Shown here: piece by piece, positions 1-8,288 of the stretch
Layout of the letters: each line of letters starts with the position of its first letter
How positions within the stretch are numbered: position 1 is the stretch's first letter
NCBI GenBank assembly: GCA_046350295.1
Contig: JAXMAR010000012.1
Coordinates: forward strand, 111,802 to 175,801
DNA: 64,000 nt
Direction: 5' to 3'
Origin: JAXMAR01 sp046350295
GTDB taxonomy: Bacteria; Planctomycetota; Planctomycetia; Gemmatales; Gemmataceae
Notes under the pieces: generated by a model
What the model was told of the DNA's origin: nothing
Database searches by the model: none
The model's input: the letters and a program-made list of their open reading frames with translations, nothing else
Translations under genes and position numbers: made by a program

Positions 1-1246
1 TCTTCACCGGCGCAAGGAAATCGTCGATCTGCTTGCGGACCGCGACCGTCTTCGCTTCCCACGCGGCCTGGCGCTTGTTGAATGAAGCGATCTGCTCGGG
101 CGTGGCGAGCGGCGTGTCGTCGCACAGCCGGATCGGGGCGAAGAACGCCTCGAGCCGATAGTAGTCCTTCTGCAGGATCGGATCGTACTTGTGGTCATGG
201 CAGCGGGCGCAGCCGACGCCCAGGCCGAGGAAAACTTCGCCGGTGACGTTGGTGATGTCGTCGAGCGTGTTCTGCCACTGCGTGCGGACATCGCGCTGGT
301 TGTACTCGTAGATCGTGTGCCGCAGGTACGCCGTGGCGACGAGGACGCCGGGGTTGGTCGGATCGATCTCGTCCCCGGCGATCTGCTCGCGCACGAACCG
401 GTCGTACGGCTTGTCGTTGTTGAACGCGGCGATGACGTAATCGCGGTAGCGCCACGCGTCGGGCCGGTAACTGTCGAGGCGGAAGCCGTCCGACTCGGCG
501 TAGCGAACGAGGTCGAGCCAGTGCCGGCCCCAGTGCTCTCCGAAGCGCGGACTGGATAGCAGCTGGTCGACGACGCGCTCGAACGCGTCCGCCCGCTCGT
601 CCTTGAGGAAGGCGTCGATCTCGGCCGGCGTCGGCGGCAGCCCGGTGAGGTCGAAAGTGATGCGGCGCAACAGCGGCAGGCGGGCGGCCGGCGGGGCGGG
701 AGGAACGCCTTCCTTTTTCAGCCGGGCGTAGAGGAAGCGGTCGACGGGGTTCTTCGACCAGGCGGCGGCGTCGACCTTCGGCGGCTCGACCTTCTTGAGC
801 GGCTGGATGGCCCACCAGGCCCGGTCCTCGTCGGTGAAGCGGCCCTCGCGCGTCGCCACCGCCCCCTTCCCGGTCCACGGCGCCCCCATCTTCACCCACT
901 CGACGAGGACATCGATCTGGCCCGCGCCGAGCTTCTTCGCGCCCGGCGGCATCGACAGATCGTCCGAGCCGCGCACCGCCTGGATCAGCAGGCTCTTCTC
1001 GGGATGAGCCGGGACGATCGCCGGCCCGCTCTCCCCCCCTTTGAGCACGCCGCTCCGGCTATCGAGGCTCAACCCCCCCTTGAACTTCTTCGCCTGATGG
1101 CTGTGGCACTTGAAGCAGTTCTCGGCGAGGATCGGCCGCACCTTCTCATTGAAGAACGCCGCCGCCGCGGGCGTCGGTTCCTGAGCGGCAAGCGGCGGCA
1201 TGGGCAAGAAAACGAACGCGAGACAGGCGGCAAGCCGGCGGATCAT
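1..1246 (-). CDS. PSD1/DUF1549 cytochrome-c-like protein, 3' end beyond window
   Basis: This gene reads leftwards from an ATG at 1244-1246 and runs off the window, so only about 415 N-terminal residues are visible. A signal peptide (MIRRLAACLAFVFLPMPPLA) is followed by a planctomycete cytochrome-c-like PSD1 domain with one CFKCH haem motif near residue 44, then a DUF1549 domain holding GEHWGRHWLDLVRYAE and CARCHDHKYDP. The family is exported and normally carries a C-terminal DUF1553 domain, which would lie outside the window. Members usually sit next to a DUF1501 gene; the partner here would also be outside. The biochemical role of the family is not established; a part in polymer breakdown or surface redox chemistry is only suspected. 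Confidence 0.9.
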   Translation of the reverse strand, partial: MIRRLAACLAFVFLPMPPLAAQEPTPAAAAFFNEKVRPILAENCFKCHSHQAKKFKGGLSLDSRSGVLKGGESGPAIVPAHPEKSLLIQAVRGSDDLSMPPGAKKLGAGQIDVLVEWVKMGAPWTGKGAVATREGRFTDEDRAWWAIQPLKKVEPPKVDAAAWSKNPVDRFLYARLKKEGVPPAPPAARLPLLRRITFDLTGLPPTPAEIDAFLKDERADAFERVVDQLLSSPRFGEHWGRHWLDLVRYAESDGFRLDSYRPDAWRYRDYVIAAFNNDKPYDRFVREQIAGDEIDPTNPGVLVATAYLRHTIYEYNQRDVRTQWQNTLDDITNVTGEVFLGLGVGCARCHDHKYDPILQKDYYRLEAFFAPIRLCDDTPLATPEQIASFNKRQAAWEAKTVAVRKQIDDFLAPVK

Positions 1247-1262
1247 CGCGAATCCTCAAAAG

Positions 1263-1290
1263 GCGAGCCGGGCGGCGTAAGCCCCCGGAG
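1263..1290 (-). repeat. 28-nt leader repeat, copy 1
   Basis: A 28-nt GC-rich imperfect hairpin lies 16 nt upstream of the PSD1 gene start. It matches positions 37782-37809 exactly in the reverse orientation. Both copies have the same orientation relative to the gene that follows. A short T-run follows the element in each case. Confidence 0.7.
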
Positions 1291-1465
1291 TGCAGGCAGG
1301 CGGGTTTACGTCGATTCTAGCCGGCCCGCCCGTTACTTCCTAGCGCTTTCTCTTCCACCCGCACAAGCCCGCAGGCGAGTCTTCGAGCCTGCGGGGTGTC
1401 GTCCACGCGACCCAACCTCCGCGCCGGCGCCGCGCCAAGTCGTTTGGCGCGCCATGTTGGTTGGC

Positions 1466-1914
1466 TCAAGGCTTACGCTCGCCGCTAGCCGGGATCCAGT
1501 TCTCGCAGGCCAAGCCAGGTATTCTCGCAAAGTCGGCAAGGTTGCGAGACACCAAGGTAAGGTTGCCAGCCAGCGCGATGGAACCGATTCGAAGGTCGAG
1601 GGTGGCGACTCGAAGGCGTTGCTTGGCGAGTTCCGCGAAGACCTCGGCGGACTTGTCGTCGAAGGGAAGCACTGGAGCAGACGAGAAGGCGTCAAGGACG
1701 CGGTCCAACATCGTGTAGCCACGCACGACGTCTTCAGCACGCCGTGCGCGGCTCAGGTAGGTGTGGCATCCGAGGACTTGTTCGTGAAACGAGACGATAC
1801 AGAACGCGATTTCGTCAACGGAGACCTGGGCGATGTGGGCGGCGAGCGCCTCGAACTCAGCTCCCTTTCCTTCTGCAAGATACTGATGTGATCGGTATCC
1901 AGCAGATACCTCAT
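1466..1914 (-). pseudogene. VapC-like PIN-domain toxin, interrupted by a frameshift
   Basis: The start codon at 1912-1914 overlaps the stop of the upstream antitoxin gene by ATGA. The first residues, MRYLLDTDHISILQK, are the classic N-terminus of PIN/VapC ribonucleases, with the first catalytic Asp. From about 1863-1871 the homology continues in the next frame: EFEALAAHIAQ, IVSFHEQVLGCHTYLSRAR and DLRIGSIALAGNLTLVSRNLADFARIPGL, ending at 1466. One missing base in the purine run GAAGGAAAGGGAG would explain the shift. Apart from that shift the toxin looks complete (about 148 residues) and keeps its C-terminal acidic and Arg-Asn residues. Either it is recently inactivated or the base is a sequencing error. 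Confidence 0.8.
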
Positions 1915-2120
1915 GGTTGGCTCTCCCCGTTAGGCCGGTCCGCCTGGCGGAAAGCGCGCCCGTAGCCGAGGACCTCATCGAAAGCCGGCTCATCTTTCAT
2001 GGAGCCGACGACTCGATCCAGCCAGTTCTCACTCGGGCTTCTTCGTCGCAGGAGACGTTCGATCTCGTGCAGGCGACGCTCAACTTCCGAGAGCCGGTCT
2101 TCAACAGTTTGCGCAGCCAT
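1911..2120 (-). CDS. Putative antitoxin of a VapBC-like pair
   Basis: A 69-residue acidic protein starts at the ATG at 2118-2120 and ends in the ATGA overlap with the toxin gene, so the two are translationally coupled. The N-terminal half (residues 5-28) is a heptad-like helix, RLSEVERRLHEIERLL, suited to dimerisation. The C-terminal half contains WLDRVVGSMKDEPAFDEVLGYGRAFR, which looks like the toxin-wrapping tail found in many PIN-toxin partners. No clear AbrB or RHH DNA-binding domain is visible. The assignment rests mainly on position in front of the PIN gene. Confidence 0.7.
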   Translation of the reverse strand: MAAQTVEDRLSEVERRLHEIERLLRRRSPSENWLDRVVGSMKDEPAFDEVLGYGRAFRQADRPNGESQP

Positions 2121-2248
2121 GGCGCCCTCTCATTCACCCCTGGCGCCGCTGGCCTCAAAGCCTTTTTCCTGGTATCATCCAGACGCTGCCGCTCGGCGCC
2201 GACTCAGCCTGAATCGTAAGCCGTCCACCACCCGAAAGGAAGGTCAAT

Positions 2249-2497
2249 ATGGCAGGAGCCAAGAGGCTTCTTCTGACGGCCGCCGCGCTGCTCCTCGCGC
2301 CCGACGTGCCCGCGGACGATGTCAAGGGGCTGACCCAGCTCGCCGGCCATCTGCAGGAGGGCCTGTTCATCACGAAGTTCCGCAAGATCTTCTGCCGCGA
2401 CGAGATGAACGAGGATCTCGTGATTGTGCCGGCGCGGCAGGGAGAGCAAGAGGACCAGTCGGAGTATGAGGAGATCCTTCCGACGTCGCCGCCGTGA
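2249..2497 (+). CDS. Small putative exported protein, unknown function
   Basis: An 82-residue ORF starts at an ATG preceded by a good AAGGAAGG ribosome-binding site. Residues 1-23 (MAGAKRLLLTAAALLLAPDV) look like a signal peptide. The rest is short and acidic at the C-terminus (EQEDQSEYEEI), with no domain I recognise. It stands alone between the toxin-antitoxin pair and an intergenic repeat block. It could be a remnant of a longer gene. Confidence 0.45.
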   Translation: MAGAKRLLLTAAALLLAPDVPADDVKGLTQLAGHLQEGLFITKFRKIFCRDEMNEDLVIVPARQGEQEDQSEYEEILPTSPP

Positions 2498-2535
2498 GGA
2501 GGAACGAAAACCGGGTGGGTATCGCGCCAAGTATT

Positions 2536-2756
2536 CGATCCCGAAGGGATCACAGAAGTTAGCCGGTGGTTGAGCGCAGCGACACCACCGGAAACGACGC
2601 CCCAACGGGGTTTTCGATCCCGGAGGGATCGCAGAACCGAGGTCAAGGCTCCAGCTCTTCGACCCCATCCGGGGTCGAAAACCCCTGAGACGCGCCGTTC
2701 CCGGCGGTATCGCTACGCTCAACCGCCGGCTACCATCTTCCACCCCTCCGGGGTGA
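2536..2756. repeat. Modular palindromic repeat block, copy A
   Basis: This gene-free stretch is built of short palindromes: GATCCCGAAGGGATC (2537-2551), a stem-loop CCGGTGGT...ACCACCGG around TGAGCGCAGCG (2563-2591), GATCCCGGAGGGATC (about 2616-2630), CGACCCC..GGGGTCG (about 2660-2677) and an inverted copy of the GAGCGCAGCG module (about 2695-2738). The same modules recur at 50,880-51,115. The small ORFs across it are repeat shadows. Confidence 0.85.
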
Positions 2757-2826
2757 TTTTCAAAATAGCCCTGCCTTGTTTCTTGCCGTGTCATAGACTC
2801 GCGGGACTCAACAGGAAAGGCGCCGC

Positions 2827-3261
2827 ATGATGCGATTCATCGTTCTCGTGTTCGTCGTTTCCAGTCCTTGCGTTCTCTCTCAGGATGCCGGCAAGAAAAC
2901 GGACTCGGACCGGCTGCAAGGCGCCTGGGCGCCGGTCAGCGTCGAGTCGGGCGGCGAGAGGGAAATGGGTGACGAGCTTCTGTTGGTGGTGAAAGGCAAG
3001 CGCATGCAGGTGAGGGTGCGCGACGCCGACCCACAAGCCACGACATGGGGCGAGTTCAAGGTCGACGAAACGAAGACGCCCAAGCGTCTCGATACCACTC
3101 TTCCCACCCAGATCGGACGGCTGGGTATCTACCGGCTCAACGGGGACGAGTTAGTGATTTGCGCGGTCGCCGGCCGCGCGGCGGAAACCCGGCCTCAGCA
3201 GTTCAAGACCGAGCCCGGCGATGGGCGGATAATAACCGTGTGGCGGAGACGCGCCTCCTGA
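2827..3261 (+). CDS. TIGR03067 domain secreted protein
   Basis: This 144-residue protein has an N-terminal signal peptide (residues 1-19) followed by a single TIGR03067 domain, a planctomycete family of unknown function. Family landmarks are visible: DRLQGAWAPVSVESGGERE at the start, WGEFKVDETKTPKRLD in the middle and GIYRLNGDELVIC near the end. It probably acts in the periplasm or at the cell surface. It is monocistronic as far as can be seen. In-frame ATGs at codons 1 and 2 make the exact start slightly uncertain. Confidence 0.85.
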   Translation: MMRFIVLVFVVSSPCVLSQDAGKKTDSDRLQGAWAPVSVESGGEREMGDELLLVVKGKRMQVRVRDADPQATTWGEFKVDETKTPKRLDTTLPTQIGRLGIYRLNGDELVICAVAGRAAETRPQQFKTEPGDGRIITVWRRRAS

Positions 3262-3429
3262 CGCCTGGTGGCCGATCAACGGCAGATGGCCAGAATGCAG
3301 CGACGTTGAGGTCCCCAAAAGAACGCCCATTCGGCGCAGGGTTCGGCGCGGCGTGTGGCGTTGGCCCCGCGTGGCCTTGTTGTGTCGGCGCATGGGCCGC
3401 CTCATGCCCTCATTTGCTAGACTACCCTC

Positions 3430-4053
3430 ATGCCGTCCGATGCCGATCGTCTGCTCGTCGAGCAAATCCGCCGCGGCGAGGCCCGCGCCTGGGAGACGCT
3501 GATCACCCGCTATGAGGGCCGGCTGCTCGCCTTCGTCCAGCGCCGCTTGACCGACCGGGCGACCAGCGAGGACGTGGTGCAGGAGACGTTCATCGGCTTT
3601 CTCAACAGCCTCGTCAACTTCGACGACCGCCGCGAGTTGCAAACCTACCTCTTCACCATCGCGTCCCACAAGATCACCGACCAGCTCCGCCGCCAGGGCC
3701 GCCACCCGCTGCAACTTGTGGCCGACGAAGTCCTGCACCTGGAGCGCGATTCGCAGCCCGCCGCCTCCAGCGTCGCCCGCGGCGAGGAAAAGCGCGAGCT
3801 GGAGAGCCGCGCCGTCGCCGACGCCTTGGGCGCCCTGCTCGACCGCTGGCGCGAGGACGGCGACTGGGAGCGCGTCAAGGTCCTCGAGTTGCTCCTCATC
3901 AAGGGCTGGGCCAACAAGGACGTCGCCGCCTTCCTCAAGATCAGCGAGCAGCAGGTGGCGAACATCCGCTTCGCGGCGGTCAAGCGCATCGCCGAGCAGG
4001 TGCGCGGGGCCGGGCTGCCGGGCGACGTTTTCCCCGAGCTGCGCGGCGATTGA
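3430..4053 (+). CDS. ECF-type RNA polymerase sigma factor
   Basis: This 207-residue protein has the two-domain layout of extracytoplasmic-function sigma-70 factors. Region 2 (about residues 20-90) contains LLAFVQRRLTDRATSEDVVQETFIGFLNSL and TYLFTIASHKITDQLRR. Region 4 (about residues 125-190) contains a helix-turn-helix around KDVAAFLKISEQQVANIRF. No anti-sigma factor gene follows; the next gene is a metabolic enzyme. In planctomycetes such sigma factors are numerous and often partnered with kinases, so its regulon cannot be inferred. Confidence 0.88.
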   Translation: MPSDADRLLVEQIRRGEARAWETLITRYEGRLLAFVQRRLTDRATSEDVVQETFIGFLNSLVNFDDRRELQTYLFTIASHKITDQLRRQGRHPLQLVADEVLHLERDSQPAASSVARGEEKRELESRAVADALGALLDRWREDGDWERVKVLELLLIKGWANKDVAAFLKISEQQVANIRFAAVKRIAEQVRGAGLPGDVFPELRGD

Positions 4054-4166
4054 CGATTTCTGCTCCGTCGGCGCTTTACGGTCCCCGCCCGTGCTCCGCC
4101 AGCCGGTAGCTTGCCGCGACCCGGCGAAACGCCAGAATACCTTCCTCACCCCAAAAGGACGGGATC

Positions 4167-5246
4167 ATGGACCTCCTCGGCCAGAACATCGCCGTGCTCG
4201 ACACGCCGCAACTGCTTCTCGATCTTGACATCATCGACGCCAACCTCGACCGCCTCCTTGCCGCCTGCCGCGAGCGCGGCGTCGACCTGCGCGTCCACTT
4301 CAAGTCGCTCAAGTGCGGCGGCCTGGCGCAATATCTCAAGGGCCGGGGGGCGCCGCGCTTCCTCTGCGCCAAGCTCAACGAAGCCGAAGTGCTGGCCGAA
4401 GCCGGCATCGACGACATCCTCATCGCCAACCAGGTCGTGGGGCCGGTGAAGATCCAGCGCCTGGCCGCCCTCGCTCGCCGCGTGCCCCTGCGCGTTTGCG
4501 TCGACGACGCCGACAACGTGGCGCAGCTATCCCGCGCCATGCGGGAAGCGAAGACGACGCTCGGCGTCCTCGTTGAGGTCGACATCGGCATGGCCCGCTG
4601 CGGCGTCCTGCCCGGTCAGCCAGCGCTCGACCTGGCCCGCGTCATCGCCCGCTCCCCAGGGCTCCGTTTCGACGGCCTACAAGGGTACGACGGCCACTTG
4701 CAACTGCTGCCCGACCCGGTCGAGAAGAAAGCCAAGGCGCTCGAAGGACTGGAGCAGCTCGTCGGCACACGGCGCCTGATCGAGCGCAGCGGGCTTTCCG
4801 TCGGCGTCGTCACCGGCGCCGGTACCGGCACCTGGGAATTCGCCGCCGGCTACCCGGGTGTCACCGAGATCCAGCCGGGCTCCTTCATCCTGATGGATTG
4901 CGCCTACCACGAAGTGCGCCCCGAGTTCGGCTGTGCCCTGACGATCCTCGCGACGGTGTTGAGCCGGCGCGACCGCTGGTACGTCCTCGACGCCGGTAGC
5001 AAGGCGATTTCCAAGGACTTCGGCACGCCCGTCGTCAAGGACCACCCCGGCGAGAAGGCGCTGCGCCTGTCGGAGGAGCACACGAAGGTGGAAGCCGACA
5101 CCGCGAGCATCAAGGTCGGCGACCGCCGCGAGGTCATCCCCGCTCACTGCTGCGCCACGATGAACCTGCACCGCGCCTGCCTCGGCGTCCGCAAGGGCAA
5201 GGTCGCGGCTGTCTGGCCCATCGAGGCGAGCGGTCGGTACTGGTAA
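4167..5246 (+). CDS. DSD1-family PLP enzyme (D-threonine aldolase / D-serine dehydratase-like)
   Basis: This 359-residue protein has the fold-type III PLP barrel of the alanine-racemase N-terminal superfamily. The PLP-lysine region is HFKSLKCGG (about residue 47-55), followed by CAKLNEAEVLAEAGIDDILIANQVV. The C-terminal PAHCCATMNLH segment corresponds to the His/Cys metal site of D-threonine aldolases and eukaryotic-type D-serine dehydratases. The expected reaction is cleavage or dehydration of a D-beta-hydroxy amino acid; the exact substrate cannot be read from sequence. The start has an AAGGACGGG ribosome-binding site. It is followed closely by eda. Confidence 0.85.
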   Translation: MDLLGQNIAVLDTPQLLLDLDIIDANLDRLLAACRERGVDLRVHFKSLKCGGLAQYLKGRGAPRFLCAKLNEAEVLAEAGIDDILIANQVVGPVKIQRLAALARRVPLRVCVDDADNVAQLSRAMREAKTTLGVLVEVDIGMARCGVLPGQPALDLARVIARSPGLRFDGLQGYDGHLQLLPDPVEKKAKALEGLEQLVGTRRLIERSGLSVGVVTGAGTGTWEFAAGYPGVTEIQPGSFILMDCAYHEVRPEFGCALTILATVLSRRDRWYVLDAGSKAISKDFGTPVVKDHPGEKALRLSEEHTKVEADTASIKVGDRREVIPAHCCATMNLHRACLGVRKGKVAAVWPIEASGRYW

Positions 5247-5303
5247 CGCTCGCATTTGTTTCAGAGCCCGGCTCCTTCAGGCGATACCGTCAATAACGCA
5301 ACC

Positions 5304-5951
5304 ATGAGCAAAGAAGCACACCTGCGCCACGTTCTCGATGCCGGCATCGTCGCGGTCGTCCGCTCGCCGGATAGCCAGCAGCTGGTCGAGGTCGTCCGCG
5401 CCCTGGCCGATGGCGGCGTCACGGTCGCCGAGATCACGATGACCGTTCCGAACGCGCTCGACGTCCTGCGTCAGGTGCGACAGGCGCTGGGAGACCGCGT
5501 CCTCCTCGGGGCCGGCACCGTCCTGGACACGGAGACCGCCCGCGCCGTCCTCCTCGCCGGCGCCGAGTTCATTGTGGCGCCGACGGTGAACCTCGACGTC
5601 ATCCGCCTCTGCCAGCGCTACGACAAGCTCGTCATGCCGGGGGCTTTCACGCCGACGGAGATCCTTGCCGCCTGGGAAGCGGGAGCGGACATCGTCAAGG
5701 TCTTCCCCGCCGAGATCGTCGGGCCCGCCTTCTTCAAGGCGATGCGCGGCCCGTTGCCCCAGGTCCGCCTGATGCCGACCGGCGGCGTCGACCTCACCAC
5801 GGCGTCGCAGTTCCTCGGCGCGGGCGCCTGTTGCCTCGGCATCGGCAGCCAGCTCGTCGAGCCGGCCGCCGTCGCCAAGAAAAACTTCGATCGCATCCGC
5901 GACCTCGCCCGCCAGTACGTCGCCATCGTCAAGCAGGCGCGCGGCGCGTAG
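5304..5951 (+). CDS. eda: KDPG/KHG aldolase
   Basis: This protein of 215 residues is the 2-keto-3-deoxy-6-phosphogluconate / 4-hydroxy-2-oxoglutarate aldolase. It splits KDPG into pyruvate and glyceraldehyde-3-phosphate in the cytoplasm. Visible class I aldolase features are IVAVVRSP at the phosphate-binding start, the catalytic Glu in VAEITMTVP, the Schiff-base Lys in ADIVKVFPAE and the phosphate loop LMPTGGVDL. The ATG at 5304 is chosen because it matches the usual family N-terminus; an upstream TTG would add 16 unrelated residues. With kdgK downstream it forms a KDG-to-triose module. Confidence 0.92.
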   Translation: MSKEAHLRHVLDAGIVAVVRSPDSQQLVEVVRALADGGVTVAEITMTVPNALDVLRQVRQALGDRVLLGAGTVLDTETARAVLLAGAEFIVAPTVNLDVIRLCQRYDKLVMPGAFTPTEILAAWEAGADIVKVFPAEIVGPAFFKAMRGPLPQVRLMPTGGVDLTTASQFLGAGACCLGIGSQLVEPAAVAKKNFDRIRDLARQYVAIVKQARGA

Positions 5952-5954
5952 GCC

Positions 5955-6062
5955 CCGCGAGCCGAGCGGGGCGTAGTCAGACTCCGCGAGCCGAGCGGGG
6001 CCGGACGTTGCAGTGACGGGTCCGCGAGTGTTCACGCCAGGTCCGGCTCGGCTCGCCGGACC
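5955..6062. repeat. Short direct and inverted repeats between eda and kdgK
   Basis: A 17-nt sequence, CCGCGAGCCGAGCGGGG, occurs twice (5955-5971 and 5984-6000). It is followed by an inverted repeat GGTCCGGC-loop-GCCGGACC at 6040-6062, just before kdgK. The inverted repeat could form an intercistronic hairpin. Confidence 0.7.
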
Positions 6063-6080
6063 TACCAGGGAAAACCAAGA

Positions 6081-7067
6081 ATGCCCTTCGACGTCGTCAC
6101 CTTCGGCGAAGCGATGATTCGCCTCAGCCCGCCCAACTTCCGCCGCCTCGAGCAGGCGACCAGCCTCGACCTCATGGTCGGGGGCGCCGAGCTGAACACC
6201 GCCGTCGGCCTTGCCCGCTTGGGCCGCAAGAGCGCCTGGGTCTCGCGCCTGACCAACAATCCCCTCGGCCGGCTCATCGCCAACCGGGCGCGCGAGGCCG
6301 GGGTGAGCAGCGAGCACGTCCTGTGGACGGAGGAGGACCGCGTCGGCGTCTACTTCCTGGAGTTCGGGGCCGCCCCGCGCGCCAGCAGCGTGCTCTACGA
6401 CCGCAAGAACGCCGCCATCGCCGGCGTCAAGCCAGGCATGATTGACTGGAAGAAGGTCTTCGAGGGGACCAAGTGGTTCCACGTCACCGGCATCACCCCC
6501 GCCCTGAGCGCGAGCGCCGCCGAAACCACCCGCGAGGCCCTCGCCGCCGCCCGCGCCGCCGGCGCGAAGACGAGCATCGACCTCAACTATCGGGCCAAGC
6601 TCTGGACTCCTGCCGAAGCCGGCAAGTGGATGAAGCCTTTCATGGCCCAGACCGACGTCCTGATCACGACCGAGGAGGACGTTGAGAAGGTCTTCGGCAT
6701 CACCGGCAAGAACTACGAGGAGATCGCGGCGAAGACGGCCGGCGAATTCAAGCTGTCGATGGTCGCGATCACGCTACGCGAGAACCCGCTCGTCTGGAAG
6801 AACGCCTGGACCGCCATCCTGTTCCATCAGGGGAAGACGCTTCGCACGCATACGTATGAAGTGGAGATCGTCGACCGCCTCGGCGCCGGCGACTCCTTCG
6901 CCGCCGGCCTGATCCACGGTCTTCTCGACGGCGACGCCCAGAAAGCCCTCGACTATGGCGTCGCCGCCAGCGCCATCAAACACTCGATCCCCGGCGACTT
7001 CAACTGGATCACCCGCGGCGAGGTCGAGACGCTACTAAAGGGGGGCGGTCTAAGAATTAGCCGCTGA
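6081..7067 (+). CDS. kdgK: 2-keto-3-deoxygluconate kinase (PfkB family)
   Basis: This 328-residue sugar kinase begins with the ribokinase-type FGEAMIRLSPP and VGGAELNTAVGLARLG. It ends with the PfkB signature and catalytic Asp in DRLGAGDSFAAGLIHG (about residues 265-281). Similarity in length and motif spacing points to 2-dehydro-3-deoxygluconokinase, which converts KDG to KDPG, the substrate of the neighbouring eda product. Together they suggest catabolism of uronic acids or pectin- or alginate-derived sugars. Another PfkB sugar kinase specificity is possible but less likely given the neighbour. Confidence 0.88.
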   Translation: MPFDVVTFGEAMIRLSPPNFRRLEQATSLDLMVGGAELNTAVGLARLGRKSAWVSRLTNNPLGRLIANRAREAGVSSEHVLWTEEDRVGVYFLEFGAAPRASSVLYDRKNAAIAGVKPGMIDWKKVFEGTKWFHVTGITPALSASAAETTREALAAARAAGAKTSIDLNYRAKLWTPAEAGKWMKPFMAQTDVLITTEEDVEKVFGITGKNYEEIAAKTAGEFKLSMVAITLRENPLVWKNAWTAILFHQGKTLRTHTYEVEIVDRLGAGDSFAAGLIHGLLDGDAQKALDYGVAASAIKHSIPGDFNWITRGEVETLLKGGGLRISR

Positions 7068-7069
7068 CC

Positions 7070-7126
7070 GTAGGGCGCCTGAACGCACCGTTCTCGGGCG
7101 CTGTCGGCGCCTTTCACGCACCCTAC
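7070..7126. repeat. Imperfect inverted repeat of the GTAGGGTGCG family
   Basis: Arms GTAGGGCGCCTGAACGCACC and the reverse-oriented CACGCACCCTAC flank a GC-rich loop just after kdgK. The same element in a perfect form lies at 48143-48212. Confidence 0.65.
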
Positions 7127-7152
7127 CGCCCTCAAGGCCCCAAGGCATACCG

Positions 7153-7812
7153 ATGCGTCCGTTATCGCGCGAACAAATCCGCCGCCTGGACCGTGACGCT
7201 GTCGAGCGTTTCGGCATTCCGTCCCTCGTCCTCATGGAGAACGCCGGGCGCGGCGCCGCCGATACGCTCGTCTCCCTCGGCATTCGCGGCCCCGTCCTCA
7301 TCTGCTGCGGCAAGGGCAACAACGGCGGCGACGGCCTCGTCTTGGCCCGCCACCTCGCGCTGCGCGGCTTCCCCTTCGACGTCCAGCTTTTCGCTGATGC
7401 GAAGCAGTTCAGCCCCGACGCCGCCGCGCAATGGCGGATCGTTGAGTGTCTCGATCTACCGCGTCGCGTCTGGGACCTGGATCGCCTCGACGCCGCCGAG
7501 CTGCGCCTGCAGCTGGCCCGCGGAGAATGGCTCGTCGACGCCCTCTACGGCACCGGCCTGCAGGGCGCCGTCCGTCCCCCGCTCGACCAGGTCATCAGCG
7601 CCATGAACGCCGCCCCCGGCCAGGTCGTGGCCCTCGATATTCCCTCCGGCCTCGACGCCGACACCGGCGAACCGCTCGGTGCGACGATCCGCGCCCGGCA
7701 CACGGTCACGTTCGCCACGCCCAAGCTCGGCTTCGATAACCCCGCCGCCCGCGCCTACACGGGGAAGGTTCACGTGGCGGACATCGGCTTTCCCTTTCTG
7801 GGGCGATCATGA
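7153..7812 (+). CDS. nnrE: NAD(P)H-hydrate epimerase (YjeF N-terminal domain)
   Basis: This 219-residue cytoplasmic repair enzyme epimerises damaged (R)-NAD(P)HX to the S form. The YjeF_N fold is shown by SLVLMENAGRGAAD, the GKGNNGGDGLVLARHL loop (about residues 55-70), DALYGTGLQG and VALDIPSGLDADTGEPLG. It lacks the C-terminal NAD(P)HX dehydratase domain often fused to it, so dehydration must be done by a separate protein. Its last codons overlap the next gene by ATGA. Confidence 0.9.
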   Translation: MRPLSREQIRRLDRDAVERFGIPSLVLMENAGRGAADTLVSLGIRGPVLICCGKGNNGGDGLVLARHLALRGFPFDVQLFADAKQFSPDAAAQWRIVECLDLPRRVWDLDRLDAAELRLQLARGEWLVDALYGTGLQGAVRPPLDQVISAMNAAPGQVVALDIPSGLDADTGEPLGATIRARHTVTFATPKLGFDNPAARAYTGKVHVADIGFPFLGRS

Positions 7813-8276
7813 TCCGCGCCACCACTCCAGCAGACACGAACGCGCTCGTCTCTTTGACCGAGGCGACCGGCATGTTCAAGCCGATCGAGATCCAGGCGCT
7901 GCGCGAAGTGCTCGATGACTACTTCGGCGGCAATCGCGAGCAGGGACACGTCTGTGTCAGCGCCGAGGAAAACGGAGAACTGACCGGCTTCGCCTATTAC
8001 GCCCCGGCCGCCATGAGCGACGGCGCCTGGCACCTCTGGTGGATAGCGGTGCGGCGAGATACGCAAGGACGCGGTACCGGCCGCCGCCTGTTGGACCATC
8101 TGGAGACCGACATCCGAACTCGCAAGGGCCGCGTCCTCTTCGTCGAAACCGGCTCCGCGCCTCATTACGAGCTGACGCGCCGCTTTTATCTCAAGAACGA
8201 CTACGAGCAGCACGCGCTGCTGAAAGACTTCTACGCCGTTGGCGACAGCATGGTGGTTTTTCGCAAGGAAATGTGA
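7809..8276 (+). CDS. GNAT family N-acetyltransferase
   Basis: This 155-residue protein starts in an ATGA overlap with nnrE, implying coupled translation. It has a Gcn5-related acetyltransferase fold, with the acetyl-CoA pyrophosphate loop VRRDTQGRGTGRRLLDHLE at about residues 80-98 and a C-terminal FYLKNDYEQHALLKDFY motif typical of the YhbS-like branch. It likely transfers an acetyl group to a small molecule or protein amine; the acceptor is unknown. Confidence 0.85.
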   Translation: MIRATTPADTNALVSLTEATGMFKPIEIQALREVLDDYFGGNREQGHVCVSAEENGELTGFAYYAPAAMSDGAWHLWWIAVRRDTQGRGTGRRLLDHLETDIRTRKGRVLFVETGSAPHYELTRRFYLKNDYEQHALLKDFYAVGDSMVVFRKEM

Positions 8277-8288
8277 TGGTGAGCGCGA

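Noticed and set aside
2570..2830. Small ORFs across the palindromic repeat block
   Set aside because: They only translate the repeat modules (RYAQPPA-like strings), a known source of spurious genes.
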